Under the pieces are notes generated by a model that was given only the letters and a program-made list of their open reading frames with translations, ran no database searches and was not told the DNA's origin. A program made the position numbers and the translations under genes. From HGM04593 sp045636125 (GTDB taxonomy: Bacteria; Bacteroidota; Bacteroidia; Bacteroidales; Bacteroidaceae), in assembly GCA_045636125.1 (NCBI GenBank), contig JAZTWX010000023.1, positions 1-43,783 of the forward strand: a stretch of 43,783 nucleotides of DNA, written 5' to 3'. Positions 1-7,925 of the stretch are shown here, one piece after another (position 1 is the stretch's first letter; each line of letters opens with the position of its first letter).

Positions 1-318
1 CAGGTAGGTCTTGAGTATGTTCTCCAGCTCGTCTTTGCTTTCGTACTTCTCGGCATTGAGGTCGAGGTGCATCACGGGGTATGTGAACCACTCCTTCTCG
101 AGCTGTTCAATGGCCAGTCCTTTGAACAGTTCTTTTTTGCCTGTGAAGTATGCCTCGAGGGTCGATAGTGTGAGGCTTTTGCCGAAACGGCGTGGGCGGC
201 TGAGAAAGTAGGCGCTGCCTTCTTTCACCAGCTTGTACAGGATTGCTGTTTTGTCGACATAGACGCAACCTTCGTTGCGCAGCTTCTCGAAATTCTGTTT
301 TCCTATGGGGTATATCAT
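1..318 (-). CDS. AAA-ATPase-like protein (N-terminal part, cut by window edge)
   Basis: The first 106 residues of a protein begin at the ATG at 318 and run off the left edge in frame. They start MIYPIGKQNFEKLR and hold VYVDKT (residues 24-29), then FLSRPRRFGKSLTLSTL, a Walker A-like region, followed by EAYFTGKKELFKGL. This is the typical start of the large Bacteroidota family with an AAA-ATPase-like domain (PF09820) and, in full-length members, a C-terminal PD-(D/E)XK nuclease domain of about 500 residues in total. The biological role of this family is not established. The gene follows ugd in the same direction after 100 bases that contain a hairpin repeat. I see no TAnnTTTG promoter directly before it, so it could be read from the operon upstream. 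Confidence 0.85.
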   Translation of the reverse strand, partial: MIYPIGKQNFEKLRNEGCVYVDKTAILYKLVKEGSAYFLSRPRRFGKSLTLSTLEAYFTGKKELFKGLAIEQLEKEWFTYPVMHLDLNAEKYESKDELENILKTYL

Positions 319-361
319 AGTGGTTCTTTGGGTTACTGCTATAAACGTTGTTTGTTCTTGG

Positions 362-395
362 TTCCCGCAGGGGCTTATCGGGCACCTGCGGGTGG
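362..395. repeat. Hairpin repeat element, copy A
   Basis: The arms at 364-374 and 382-392 (CCCGCAGGGGC and GCACCTGCGGG) pair with one mismatch around a seven-base loop TTATCGG. The same 34-base layout recurs at 1689-1722 with the flanks and most of the loop kept but the stem core changed on both arms. No T-run follows on either strand, so it is not a standard intrinsic terminator. It lies between ugd and the partial gene at the edge. Confidence 0.6.
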
Positions 396-418
396 GGCGT
401 GTCCCTTGTTTTTATGCG

Positions 419-1657
419 TCAGTCTCTTTGGAAGATGTCGCGGGTGTATACTTTGTCCTTTACATCGTCGAGCACGGAGTCGTAGCGGTTGGCTATAATG
501 GCTTGTGAGAGGGTTTTGAACTCGGCGAGGTCGTTAACTACGCGGCTGCCAAAGAAGGTGGTGCCGCCGGGCAGTGTGGGTTCGTAGATGATGATTTCGG
601 CGCCTTTGGCCTTGATACGTTTCATCACGCCTTGTATTGATGATTGGCGGAAATTGTCGCTGCCGGCCTTCATTGTGAGGCGGTAGACGCCAATGGTGCA
701 TTGCCTCTCGCTTGCGCTGTCGAAATGACCGCGGCTGGTGTAGTCGTAGTACCCGGCCTGGCGCAATACCTGGTCGGCAATGAAGTCCTTGCGGGTGCGG
801 TTGCTCTCCACAATGGCGCTCATCATGTTCTGGGGTACATCTTGGTAATTGGCAAGCAGCTGCTTGGTGTCTTTGGGGAGGCAGTAGCCGCCGTAGCCGA
901 AGGAGGGGTTGTTGTAGTGGTCGCCAATGCGGGGGTCGAGCCCTACGCCTTGTATTATGGCTGCGGAGTCGAGCCCTTTTACCTCGGCATATGTGTCGAG
1001 CTCGTTGAAATAGCTCACGCGCAGGGCAAGGTAGGTGTTGGCAAAAAGTTTTACGGCTTCGGCCTCTTTAAGTCCCATAAAGAGGGTGGGGATGTTCTCT
1101 TTTATTGCTCCTTGTTGCAGGAGTGAAGCAAAGGTGCGGGCGGCTGTGGCTAGTCGCTCGTTATCCTGCGGGTGCCCTACAATTATGCGGCTGGGGAAGA
1201 GGTTATCGTAGAGTGCGGTGCTCTCGCGCAGGAATTCCGGAGAGAAGAGTATATTGTTGTTACCCAGCTTGTTGCATAATGTTTGCGTGTACCCCACAGG
1301 GATGGTGCTTTTAATTATCATTATGGCTGCAGGGTTGGTTTGTGTCACTTGTCGCGCAGCTGCTTCCACAGCCGATGTGTCGAAGAAATTTTTGTGGCTG
1401 TCGTAGTTTGTGGGGGTGGCGATGACAACAAAATCGGCATCGCGGTAGGCGCTTTCGGCGTCGAGTGTTGCAGTGAGGTTGAGCTCTTCGCCGGAGAGGT
1501 GTTTTTCGATATACTCGTCCTGGATGGGGGAGATGCGGCGGTTTATCATTTCTACCTTTTCGGGTATAATGTCCACTGCCACAACCTCGTTGTGCCGGGC
1601 AAGCAGTGTTGCTATGCTCAGTCCCACGTATCCTGTTCCGGCTACTGCAATTTTCAT
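419..1657 (-). CDS. ugd: UDP-glucose 6-dehydrogenase
   Basis: Oxidises UDP-glucose to UDP-glucuronate with two NAD+ in the cytoplasm (EC 1.1.1.22), supplying uronic acid for surface polysaccharide. The 412-residue protein opens with the Rossmann motif GTGYVG (residues 7-12). The active-site segment is FGYGGYCLPKDTKQL, with the catalytic cysteine at residue 259. The N-terminal NAD domain, the central dimerisation helix and the C-terminal UDP-binding domain are all present, and the length fits the short bacterial class (about 390-410). A GDP-mannose or UDP-ManNAc dehydrogenase is a weaker alternative. It is the last full gene of the leftward polysaccharide operon and is separated from the gene before it by 133 bases holding two hairpins. 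Confidence 0.9.
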   Translation of the reverse strand: MKIAVAGTGYVGLSIATLLARHNEVVAVDIIPEKVEMINRRISPIQDEYIEKHLSGEELNLTATLDAESAYRDADFVVIATPTNYDSHKNFFDTSAVEAAARQVTQTNPAAIMIIKSTIPVGYTQTLCNKLGNNNILFSPEFLRESTALYDNLFPSRIIVGHPQDNERLATAARTFASLLQQGAIKENIPTLFMGLKEAEAVKLFANTYLALRVSYFNELDTYAEVKGLDSAAIIQGVGLDPRIGDHYNNPSFGYGGYCLPKDTKQLLANYQDVPQNMMSAIVESNRTRKDFIADQVLRQAGYYDYTSRGHFDSASERQCTIGVYRLTMKAGSDNFRQSSIQGVMKRIKAKGAEIIIYEPTLPGGTTFFGSRVVNDLAEFKTLSQAIIANRYDSVLDDVKDKVYTRDIFQRD

Positions 1658-1688
1658 ATAGGTGTTGTTTTATTGTAAATATTCAATG

Positions 1689-1722
1689 TTCCCGTGCGTG
1701 CTTACCGGGCACGCACGGGTGG
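1689..1722. repeat. Hairpin repeat element, copy B
   Basis: The arms at 1691-1701 and 1709-1719 (CCCGTGCGTGC and GCACGCACGGG) form a perfect 11-bp stem around the loop TTACCGG. Compared with copy A at 362-395, stem pairs 5, 6 and 7 are changed on both sides while pairing is kept, and pair 9 goes from a mismatch to T-A. It lies just before ugd on the transcribed strand. Confidence 0.6.
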
Positions 1723-1732
1723 CTGTTGCGCC

Positions 1733-1754
1733 AGCCGGTTCTTCCCGGCTTTTT
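1733..1754. other. Short stem-loop with T-run on the plus strand
   Basis: AGCCGG (1733-1738) pairs with CCGGCT (1745-1750), and the plus strand then runs into TTTTT. It resembles a small intrinsic terminator for the plus strand, but all genes here are on the minus strand, where the order is A-run then stem. It may block antisense transcription or simply be a processing hairpin. Confidence 0.35.
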
Positions 1755-1790
1755 AGTTTGCTCCTTTATATAAAATAAGGTGGCGCTGCA

Positions 1791-2930
1791 TTAGTTGCGG
1801 CGTATTCTTATTTGCAATGCGTCCTTTATGGGGGTGTCGTTTATTATCACAAGGTAACCGCCACCGCCGGCACCGGTTATTTTAATTCCCTTTACATCGT
1901 TTATGTATTCGTTTATTGTTTCGAATACATAAGGAGGGGCCATATTGGGGAACATTGCTATCTGGGCACGGAACGACTCGGTTGTTGCTTTACCCCAAGC
2001 GTCGATGTCCTTGTTGTTGACAGCTTGCCAGCAGTCGCGTGCTGCGGCCGCGAGGCGCTCGGCACCCTCTTTGGTGATGTTGGTGTTGGCGAGCACGTTG
2101 TAGTCGCCCTTGCGTGGTGAAAGGGGAATGAGCCATATGTGCTTCTCGATGAATGAGAGGATATCGTCGTCCTTGACGCTCTCAATTTCGCTGGGCCAGT
2201 ATTTCTCGTCCTTGTAGTTGAGGCGGTTGAGGCCGGGCATTACAACGCCAATGGCGTCCTGTGAACCGCTTATGTAGGGCGAGCCGGGAGGGTTCTCGAA
2301 GCAGAAAAGTTCCTTGGCAAGCACCTCGCGGTCGCCTTTGGGGATGTCGATGTGCCACATCTCAATGGCTGCCTTGCGCGACGATGTGCTCATACCGCTG
2401 CGGTTGTTGAAGTCATAGTCGGGCTCAATGTTTATGGTGAGAACGGGACCCTCGGCAAACTTGTTCACGTAGGGTTGGTCGAGCCAGCCGCCGGCTAGGT
2501 CTATGCGGTAGGGTATCTTGCACTCCTGGCGCAGGGCTGTGGTGGAGCGGGTGGGGAGGCCTGCTTCGGGCATGCGGGTGCTCACTTTGAGTTCAATGCC
2601 GTTCTCCTGGCAGAAGCGTTTCTTTTCGGGAGTGTAACCGTCGGTGTTCACAAAGAATATATCGGGTTTCAGTGCTTTTACATCTTCGGCAAAGTCCATA
2701 ATGCCGCTGCCCGAGTTTATGAATGCATCCTTTACGTAGCGTATTGATTTTACCATATAAAGGCGCTCCTCCTGTGTGTTTATGGTTTTGCGGTTCTTGA
2801 GGTCCTGAATGGTGCTGTCGGAACCGATTCCTACATATAAATCACCGTGTTGCGATGCTTCTTTGAAGAAGGCTACGTGCCCCGAGTGTAACATATCGTA
2901 GCAACCCGAAACGAAAACTTTTTTGCTCAT
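1791..2930 (-). CDS. Fused HxGH nucleotidyltransferase and GHMP-type sugar kinase
   Basis: This 379-residue protein joins two activities. Residues 1-133 are a cytidylyltransferase-like domain with GCYDMLHSGH (HxGH at 15-18) and the RSTT motif at 128-131. Residues 138-379 are a GHMP kinase: motif 1 IPYRIDLAGGWLD at 139-151, a degenerate motif 2 SGMSTSSRKAAI near 178-189, and motif 3 KITGAGGGGYL at 350-360. Motif 1 resembles that of Fkp and HddA (fucose and heptose kinases). The likely role is phosphorylation and nucleotidyl activation of a sugar. The substrate is not shown by sequence; the adjacent FucP-type permease points to fucose or a similar free sugar. The GHMP part is short and motif 2 is unusual, so kinase activity is uncertain. 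An internal promoter candidate lies just upstream. Confidence 0.75.
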   Translation of the reverse strand: MSKKVFVSGCYDMLHSGHVAFFKEASQHGDLYVGIGSDSTIQDLKNRKTINTQEERLYMVKSIRYVKDAFINSGSGIMDFAEDVKALKPDIFFVNTDGYTPEKKRFCQENGIELKVSTRMPEAGLPTRSTTALRQECKIPYRIDLAGGWLDQPYVNKFAEGPVLTINIEPDYDFNNRSGMSTSSRKAAIEMWHIDIPKGDREVLAKELFCFENPPGSPYISGSQDAIGVVMPGLNRLNYKDEKYWPSEIESVKDDDILSFIEKHIWLIPLSPRKGDYNVLANTNITKEGAERLAAAARDCWQAVNNKDIDAWGKATTESFRAQIAMFPNMAPPYVFETINEYINDVKGIKITGAGGGGYLVIINDTPIKDALQIRIRRN

Positions 2931-2967
2931 ATTATTTATGGTTTTTGGTTGATTATTCCAGTGGCTT

Positions 2968-2998
2968 CAAATTTATGAATTTTAATTGGTGTGTCCAA
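2968..2998 (-). promoter_or_regulatory. Candidate internal promoter before the nucleotidyltransferase/kinase gene
   Basis: On the minus strand TTG (2996-2998) is followed after 20 bases by TAAATTTG (2968-2975), matching the Bacteroidota TTG-N19/20-TAnnTTTG pattern. It would start transcription about 30 bases before the ATG at 2930 and allow this gene and ugd to be expressed apart from the upstream operon. Confidence 0.5.
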
Positions 2999-3001
2999 TA
3001 T

Positions 3002-4321
3002 TTATTCTGCAGTTTTGAATCTTTTGTTTGTGCGGAAACCGTAAATGGTTATCACAATGAAACAGATGAGCGGCAGAATGAACGAGAGGTGAGTGGCGGG
3101 AAGGCCGGCTATTGTACCTCTGTCGATGATTGCGGCCTGCAGGGGTGGCAGTACCGAACCGCCGAGAATGGCCATAATGAGGCCGGCGGCGCCAAATTTG
3201 GCATCCTCGCCCAGGCCGCGCAGTGCGATGCCGTAGATGGTGGGGAACATAAGTGACATGCAGGCCGATATTGCAACAAGGCAGTAGAGGCCGTAGACGT
3301 TTTCGAGCATAATAACTCCTGCGGTGAGCACGCATCCAACCATTGCAAGGATGGTGAGCAACAGGCCGGGCTTGATGAAGCGCAGCAGGAAGGTGCAGAT
3401 GAAGCGGCTGCAGCAGAAAATGACCATTGCAACGATGTTGTACTTTTGCGAAAGCACCTCGGCTGCACGTTCGTCCATACCGCTTTGCATAAGAATGTGG
3501 GTGCCGTACTGAATGATGAAGGTCCAGCACATTGTTTGTACGCCCACGTAGAAGAACTGGGCGATGACTCCCTCGCGGTAGTTCTTTATGGTTACAAGGC
3601 GCTTGAATGTGGCACCAAGGTTTATGCTTGTGTCGCTGTCGCCGTTCTTGGGCATACGGGTGAAGAGGATGAGCAGGAAGATTGCTGCTATTACAATGCC
3701 CATAGCAAGGTATGGCCCGGTGAGTGTGTCGAGGTCGGCCTGCTTCACGGCTTCAAATTCGGCGTCGTTGAGCAGAGCGCGCTCGGCGGTGCTCATAGGG
3801 TTGAGCTTTGCCTGTATGAAATTCATTGCAACGTACATTCCTGCAAGCGAGCCTATGGGGTTGAAGGCTTGCGCGAGGTTGAGGCGCTGTGTGGCTGTCT
3901 CCTCACTGCCCATTGAGAGAATGTAGGGGTTGGCGCTTGTTTCGAGGAACGAGAGACCGCAGGTGAGAATGAAGTAGGCGGCAAGGAAGGGGTAGTAGTC
4001 GCCTGTCATCTTTGCGGGCAGGAACAACAGCGCGCCCACGGTGTAGAGGGCGAGGCCAAGAAGAATGCCGGCCTTGTAGGAGAACTTGCGTATGAATATG
4101 GCTGCGGGAAGGGCCATTACAAAATATCCGGCGTAGAAGGCTACTTGCACAAGGGTTCCTTGCGTCACGTTCATACGGAAGATTTTGGAGAAGGCTTTTA
4201 CCATTGGGTGGGTAATGTCGTTGGCGAATCCCCAAAGTGCAAAGCACGATGTAATGAGGATGAACGGCAGGAGGTAGTTTGTGCCGTCTTTTGTGAGGAT
4301 TGTGAAGTTCTTTTTTCTCAT
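3002..4321 (-). CDS. fucP: FucP-type sugar:H+ symporter (MFS)
   Basis: Proton-coupled uptake of L-fucose or a related sugar across the inner membrane. The 439-residue protein matches E. coli FucP in length (438) and layout, with about 12 hydrophobic segments. It has the family segments LITSCFALWGFANDITHPMV near the start, PAAIFIRKFSYKAGILLG after the second to third helix, and LETSANPYILSMG with NLAQAFNPIGSLAG in the fourth to fifth helices. The Bacteroidota family also holds glucose, galactose and N-acetylglucosamine transporters, so the substrate is inferred. Six bases separate it from the glycosyltransferase before it. A sugar importer inside a polysaccharide-synthesis operon is unusual and suggests salvage of a free sugar. 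Confidence 0.85.
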   Translation of the reverse strand: MRKKNFTILTKDGTNYLLPFILITSCFALWGFANDITHPMVKAFSKIFRMNVTQGTLVQVAFYAGYFVMALPAAIFIRKFSYKAGILLGLALYTVGALLFLPAKMTGDYYPFLAAYFILTCGLSFLETSANPYILSMGSEETATQRLNLAQAFNPIGSLAGMYVAMNFIQAKLNPMSTAERALLNDAEFEAVKQADLDTLTGPYLAMGIVIAAIFLLILFTRMPKNGDSDTSINLGATFKRLVTIKNYREGVIAQFFYVGVQTMCWTFIIQYGTHILMQSGMDERAAEVLSQKYNIVAMVIFCCSRFICTFLLRFIKPGLLLTILAMVGCVLTAGVIMLENVYGLYCLVAISACMSLMFPTIYGIALRGLGEDAKFGAAGLIMAILGGSVLPPLQAAIIDRGTIAGLPATHLSFILPLICFIVITIYGFRTNKRFKTAE

Positions 4322-4327
4322 TGGTCT

Positions 4328-5452
4328 CTATTTTGCTATTATTCCTTTCAGAAGGTTTATCTGGTAACCGGTGCTCCACTCGCTCTCAATGGTGTGGCGT
4401 GCGGCGGCGCGGCACTGCGAGCGCCGTGCGGGTGTTGCATTGCACCAGTGTGCTATTTTGCGGGCAAGGTCGTGCACGTTGTCTTCGGTGAAAAGGCTGC
4501 CTGTGATGCCGTCGGCAATGGCTTCGGCTTCGGGCATCTGGGTGGTGAAGTTGTTGTGCGTAACCACGGGCGTGCCGTATGTGAGCGCGTGTATGGCGGT
4601 GAGCCCTACATTGCCGGGTGATGCGCACACGGCAGCGTTGTAGAGGAGGCGGGCGTTTGTGCCCTCGTCGTAGCAGGGGCCGTGGAGCCACACCTTGCCT
4701 TGCAGTTGCAGTGCATCAATCTCTTGTTCTATCTTGTGCTCGTTGCCGCCGCCCACAAGAACTACATTCACGGGCGTGCCTTGCTCGTGTAGTATTTTTG
4801 CAGCTTGTAGCAGCAGTGGTATTTTCTTTACTTCCTGTATGCGCCCGATGTATATCACTGTGGGGTGGTTATTGCCGAAATGGTCGTTGTAGATGCTTTC
4901 GGGGGCAAGGCTGTTGTATATGTTGGTCTGCTGCGCCGTGTCGAGCGAGTTGTGCATTATGTGCAGGCGCTCCTTGCGGCAGCCAATCTCTTCCATAAAG
5001 CGGCAGTTGCGGCGGTTGTACATCAACAGCCCGGTTGCGCTTGCGTAGAAGAGCTTGTGGTAGGCGCGTTTGAAAAATCCCCGGCAGGGGGCGTATAGCC
5101 CGTGGCTCCACAAGTAGACTTTCTTGCCGGTGAGCTTGGCGTAAAGTATCACAAGCCAGTTGATGATGTCTTTGGGGTGGCCTGTGAGAATGTAGTGGGT
5201 ATATTCTTTGTTGAATATCTGCTTTATACCGCTGTGCCACACGTGCCCGGCAAAGGGTGTCTTTTTGGCTTTTATAAAGCCTTTGAAGCCTTTGAGCTGT
5301 GTGGTGTCGAGCTGCTCTATGGGCTGGAACACTGTGTCGCCAAAGAAAAAGTCGCAACAAAGCTCGCGTGCCATTGCTTGGTAGATGGCGCTGCGGTAGT
5401 GTGGTGCGTAATTGAAGACGCAACATACTTTTGTTGTTCTCTTTTTCTCCAT
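4328..5452 (-). CDS. Glycosyltransferase, GT4-like
   Basis: Transfers a sugar from a nucleotide donor to a growing glycan at the inner face of the membrane. The 374-residue protein has a GT-B layout. The N-terminal acceptor half contains VCCVFNYAPHYRSAIYQAM and YLWSHGLYAP. The C-terminal donor half contains PTVIYIGRIQEVKKIPLLLQ and VVLVGGGNEH. The place of the usual EX7E donor motif is taken by SPGNVGLTAIHALTYGTPVV, where the two glutamates are replaced; this variant is typical of a Bacteroidota subgroup as far as I know. Donor and acceptor cannot be told. It lies 39 bases after the tyrosine kinase gene and 6 before fucP, so one operon is likely. Confidence 0.82.
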   Translation of the reverse strand: MEKKRTTKVCCVFNYAPHYRSAIYQAMARELCCDFFFGDTVFQPIEQLDTTQLKGFKGFIKAKKTPFAGHVWHSGIKQIFNKEYTHYILTGHPKDIINWLVILYAKLTGKKVYLWSHGLYAPCRGFFKRAYHKLFYASATGLLMYNRRNCRFMEEIGCRKERLHIMHNSLDTAQQTNIYNSLAPESIYNDHFGNNHPTVIYIGRIQEVKKIPLLLQAAKILHEQGTPVNVVLVGGGNEHKIEQEIDALQLQGKVWLHGPCYDEGTNARLLYNAAVCASPGNVGLTAIHALTYGTPVVTHNNFTTQMPEAEAIADGITGSLFTEDNVHDLARKIAHWCNATPARRSQCRAAARHTIESEWSTGYQINLLKGIIAK

Positions 5453-5491
5453 TATTGTGGGTTTGTTTGCCTCAATTTATTTTTCTTCTTT

Positions 5492-7852
5492 TTATTTCTC
5501 GGAGTAACCGTAGTGGTAGCTGTTGTGGTAGCCGTAACGGTAGCTGTATTTTTGTCCGTACTTGTGCCCGCCGGTGTCTACTCCGTTGAGAACGATTGTC
5601 ATATTCTTGAGTTTGTTCTCGGTGTATGTCTCTTCGATGTCGTTTACCATCTCGCGCTCCATTACTCCTGCGCGCACGAGGAAGAGTGTGCGGTCGGCAA
5701 ATTTCTCTATAATATGCGTGTCGGCCACAATGTCAATGGGCGGGCAGTCGATGAAAATGTATTTGTACTCCTGCTTTAGTTTCTCCATCAGTTGTGTGAA
5801 ACGGGGTGACTCGAGCAGCTCGGTGGGGTTGGGTGGTATTGTGCCCACAGGCAGAATGTGTAACGAGGGGTGCTTTTCGTCGGTGATTATAACCTCATTT
5901 ATGTCTGTTATGTCGCCTGCAAGGTAGTTGCTCATTCCTTTTGCGGGGGAGTTGAAATGCTGCGAGAGCGATGCGTGGCGCATATCGCCGTCTATTGCGA
6001 TTGTTCTTTCTCCCTTGATGGCAAGGCTTATTGCGGTGTTCAGGATACAGAAGGTCTTTCCGCTGCCGGGGTTGAACGAGGTGGTTATAATTACGTTGTG
6101 TTCCTTGCCGCGTGTCATAAATTCGATGTTTGTGCGCAGCACGCGGAACGCTTCGTTTATTATGTTGCGGCTGCCCTCTTTTACAACAACGCCGTTTTTC
6201 TCCTTTTTGTTGCCGTGTTGCGGAATTTCTCCAATGATTGGCACGGAGAGCCTTTCGAGGTCTTTGCGACCGCGTATGCGTGTGTTGCTCAGTTCAATGA
6301 TGAGCAGGATGGCCGCGGGGATGAGCAGGCCTATTGCGAGCGCTGTGGTGTAGATGCTCTTTTTTATGGGTGCTGTGGGTTTTACGCTGCCTGTGGGGGT
6401 GGTGATTACACGGGTCTTGTAGGCGGTGAAGGCTTGCGAGAGCTGGTTTTCCTCCTGTTTCTGCAGCAGGAAGAGATATAGCTTCTCTTTTACCGACTGC
6501 TCGCGCTCGGCCGATGCAAGATATTTTGTCTGTTCGGGGTTTTTGGAAATCTCTTCGAGCAGCTTCTTTGTCTCTTTTTCCAGTGTGGCAATTTCGGTCT
6601 CCTGCTTCTTTATGGTTGTCTTTGCGGCTGCGATGATTGCTTCTCGCTTTGTGTCGAGCTCAAGGTCCATACGCTGTATTACAGGGTTGCTTTTGCCGCT
6701 CTTGCGGAACTGTTCGTTGCGCTCGATGAGTGACTGGTTGTATTCGGCAATTTGTGTGTTGAGCGCTGCGTTGCCGAGGTTGGCACCGAAGGGGAGCATC
6801 TCGTGGGTGGCGGTAATAGCCTGTAGCTTCTTGAGAATGTCACGCATACTCATAAGCTCGTTGTTGAGTTTCTCGAGTGTGTTCAGGTTGGTGCGGTTCT
6901 TTGCCATTTTGCTGGTTACGGCTGCATTGGCGTCGGGCAGCAGGTTGCGGCTTTTGTACGAAGAGATGTCGCTGTCGATATTGTCGAGTTCTTCGGTGAT
7001 GAATTCCAGACGCTCCTCAATGAACTTGCGTGTGCCTGCTGCCGCCTTGTTCTTGTCCTCTATCCAGTTTTTATTGTACACCTCTATGAGGGTGGCGAGA
7101 ATGTCGTCGGCGCGGTCAATGGAGTGGTCGTGGGCCGATATGGTTATAATTTCGCTGTTCTTCTCCTCGCTGAGACGGAAGGCAAGGCTGCCGTTTGTTA
7201 TTGCGGCGGCTGTGCTCACACCAATCTGTTTTGCGAAGATTGTCTGTGTGGTTGCCTGTGGTGTGCCGCGGCGGATGATTATTTTGCCTATAGCACTCTC
7301 GGTCATTGAAATTCCGTCAACAAGGCTGCCGGTGATGGGCTCGCACTCTATTGCTGCGCCGTTGTGGCTTATTCCGCTGATGGTGTAATTGCCCTCGGGG
7401 GTAATTTCAATGGTGAGTGCGGCACGCTCCTCTTCGTCGAGGTCGTAGAACTCCACTGTGACGGGGAGCTCGTTGCCGTAAAGGGTTTTGGTGTGGAAGA
7501 AGCCTTTGCTCTCGTAGCGCATTTTAAGGTTGAGGCGGCGCACGACCTCGGTTATGACCTCGGGTGAACGGAATGTGTATATCTCGTTGTAGGCTGTTGT
7601 CTTGTTACGCACTCCAAGGTTGGCAAAATTGGACATCTGCTCGTCGAGTGAGTGCGATTTTGTGTTGCTCTTGATGAGTACCTCGCAGTAGCGGGAATAG
7701 GTGGGCTGCGTGGTTGCTATCTTGTAAGAAGCGATACCTGCTGCTATAATGAGCGAAATGAGAAACAGGTACCAGCGCGAGGCGAATGCGTAGAGGATTT
7801 CCGTGATGTTGAAAAACTCTGTCTGCTGTTGTTGTTTGTTGGTAGGGTTCAT
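5492..7852 (-). CDS. Wzc-like polysaccharide co-polymerase and tyrosine autokinase
   Basis: Controls chain length and export of capsule or exopolysaccharide through cycles of tyrosine phosphorylation at the inner membrane. The 786-residue protein has an N-terminal Wzz domain with a first membrane segment (YLFLISLIIAAGIASYKIA, about residues 33-51), a long coiled-coil periplasmic part, and a second segment (TTALAIGLLIPAAILLII) near residue 510. The cytoplasmic kinase has Walker A NPGSGKT with lysine 599, Walker A' IAIDGDMR and Walker B YIFIDCPP. The last 25 residues are a tyrosine cluster (YGQKYSYRYGYHNSYHYGY), the autophosphorylation tail. It is the first gene of the leftward operon. No Wzx flippase, Wzy polymerase or Wza exporter is in the window. 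Confidence 0.92.
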   Translation of the reverse strand: MNPTNKQQQQTEFFNITEILYAFASRWYLFLISLIIAAGIASYKIATTQPTYSRYCEVLIKSNTKSHSLDEQMSNFANLGVRNKTTAYNEIYTFRSPEVITEVVRRLNLKMRYESKGFFHTKTLYGNELPVTVEFYDLDEEERAALTIEITPEGNYTISGISHNGAAIECEPITGSLVDGISMTESAIGKIIIRRGTPQATTQTIFAKQIGVSTAAAITNGSLAFRLSEEKNSEIITISAHDHSIDRADDILATLIEVYNKNWIEDKNKAAAGTRKFIEERLEFITEELDNIDSDISSYKSRNLLPDANAAVTSKMAKNRTNLNTLEKLNNELMSMRDILKKLQAITATHEMLPFGANLGNAALNTQIAEYNQSLIERNEQFRKSGKSNPVIQRMDLELDTKREAIIAAAKTTIKKQETEIATLEKETKKLLEEISKNPEQTKYLASAEREQSVKEKLYLFLLQKQEENQLSQAFTAYKTRVITTPTGSVKPTAPIKKSIYTTALAIGLLIPAAILLIIELSNTRIRGRKDLERLSVPIIGEIPQHGNKKEKNGVVVKEGSRNIINEAFRVLRTNIEFMTRGKEHNVIITTSFNPGSGKTFCILNTAISLAIKGERTIAIDGDMRHASLSQHFNSPAKGMSNYLAGDITDINEVIITDEKHPSLHILPVGTIPPNPTELLESPRFTQLMEKLKQEYKYIFIDCPPIDIVADTHIIEKFADRTLFLVRAGVMEREMVNDIEETYTENKLKNMTIVLNGVDTGGHKYGQKYSYRYGYHNSYHYGYSEK

Positions 7853-7917
7853 TCCGTGTATATGTGTTTATTCGTTTTCGTTTGATGGCGTGTGCTGCTG
7901 TTGCGCCACGTATTTTG

Positions 7918-7925
7918 CAAATATA
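7918..7925 (-). promoter_or_regulatory. Promoter -7 element of the polysaccharide operon
   Basis: TATATTTG on the minus strand matches TAnnTTTG and lies about 66 bases before the ATG at 7852. A clear TTG-type -33 box is not seen in the A/T-rich sequence upstream. Confidence 0.5.
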
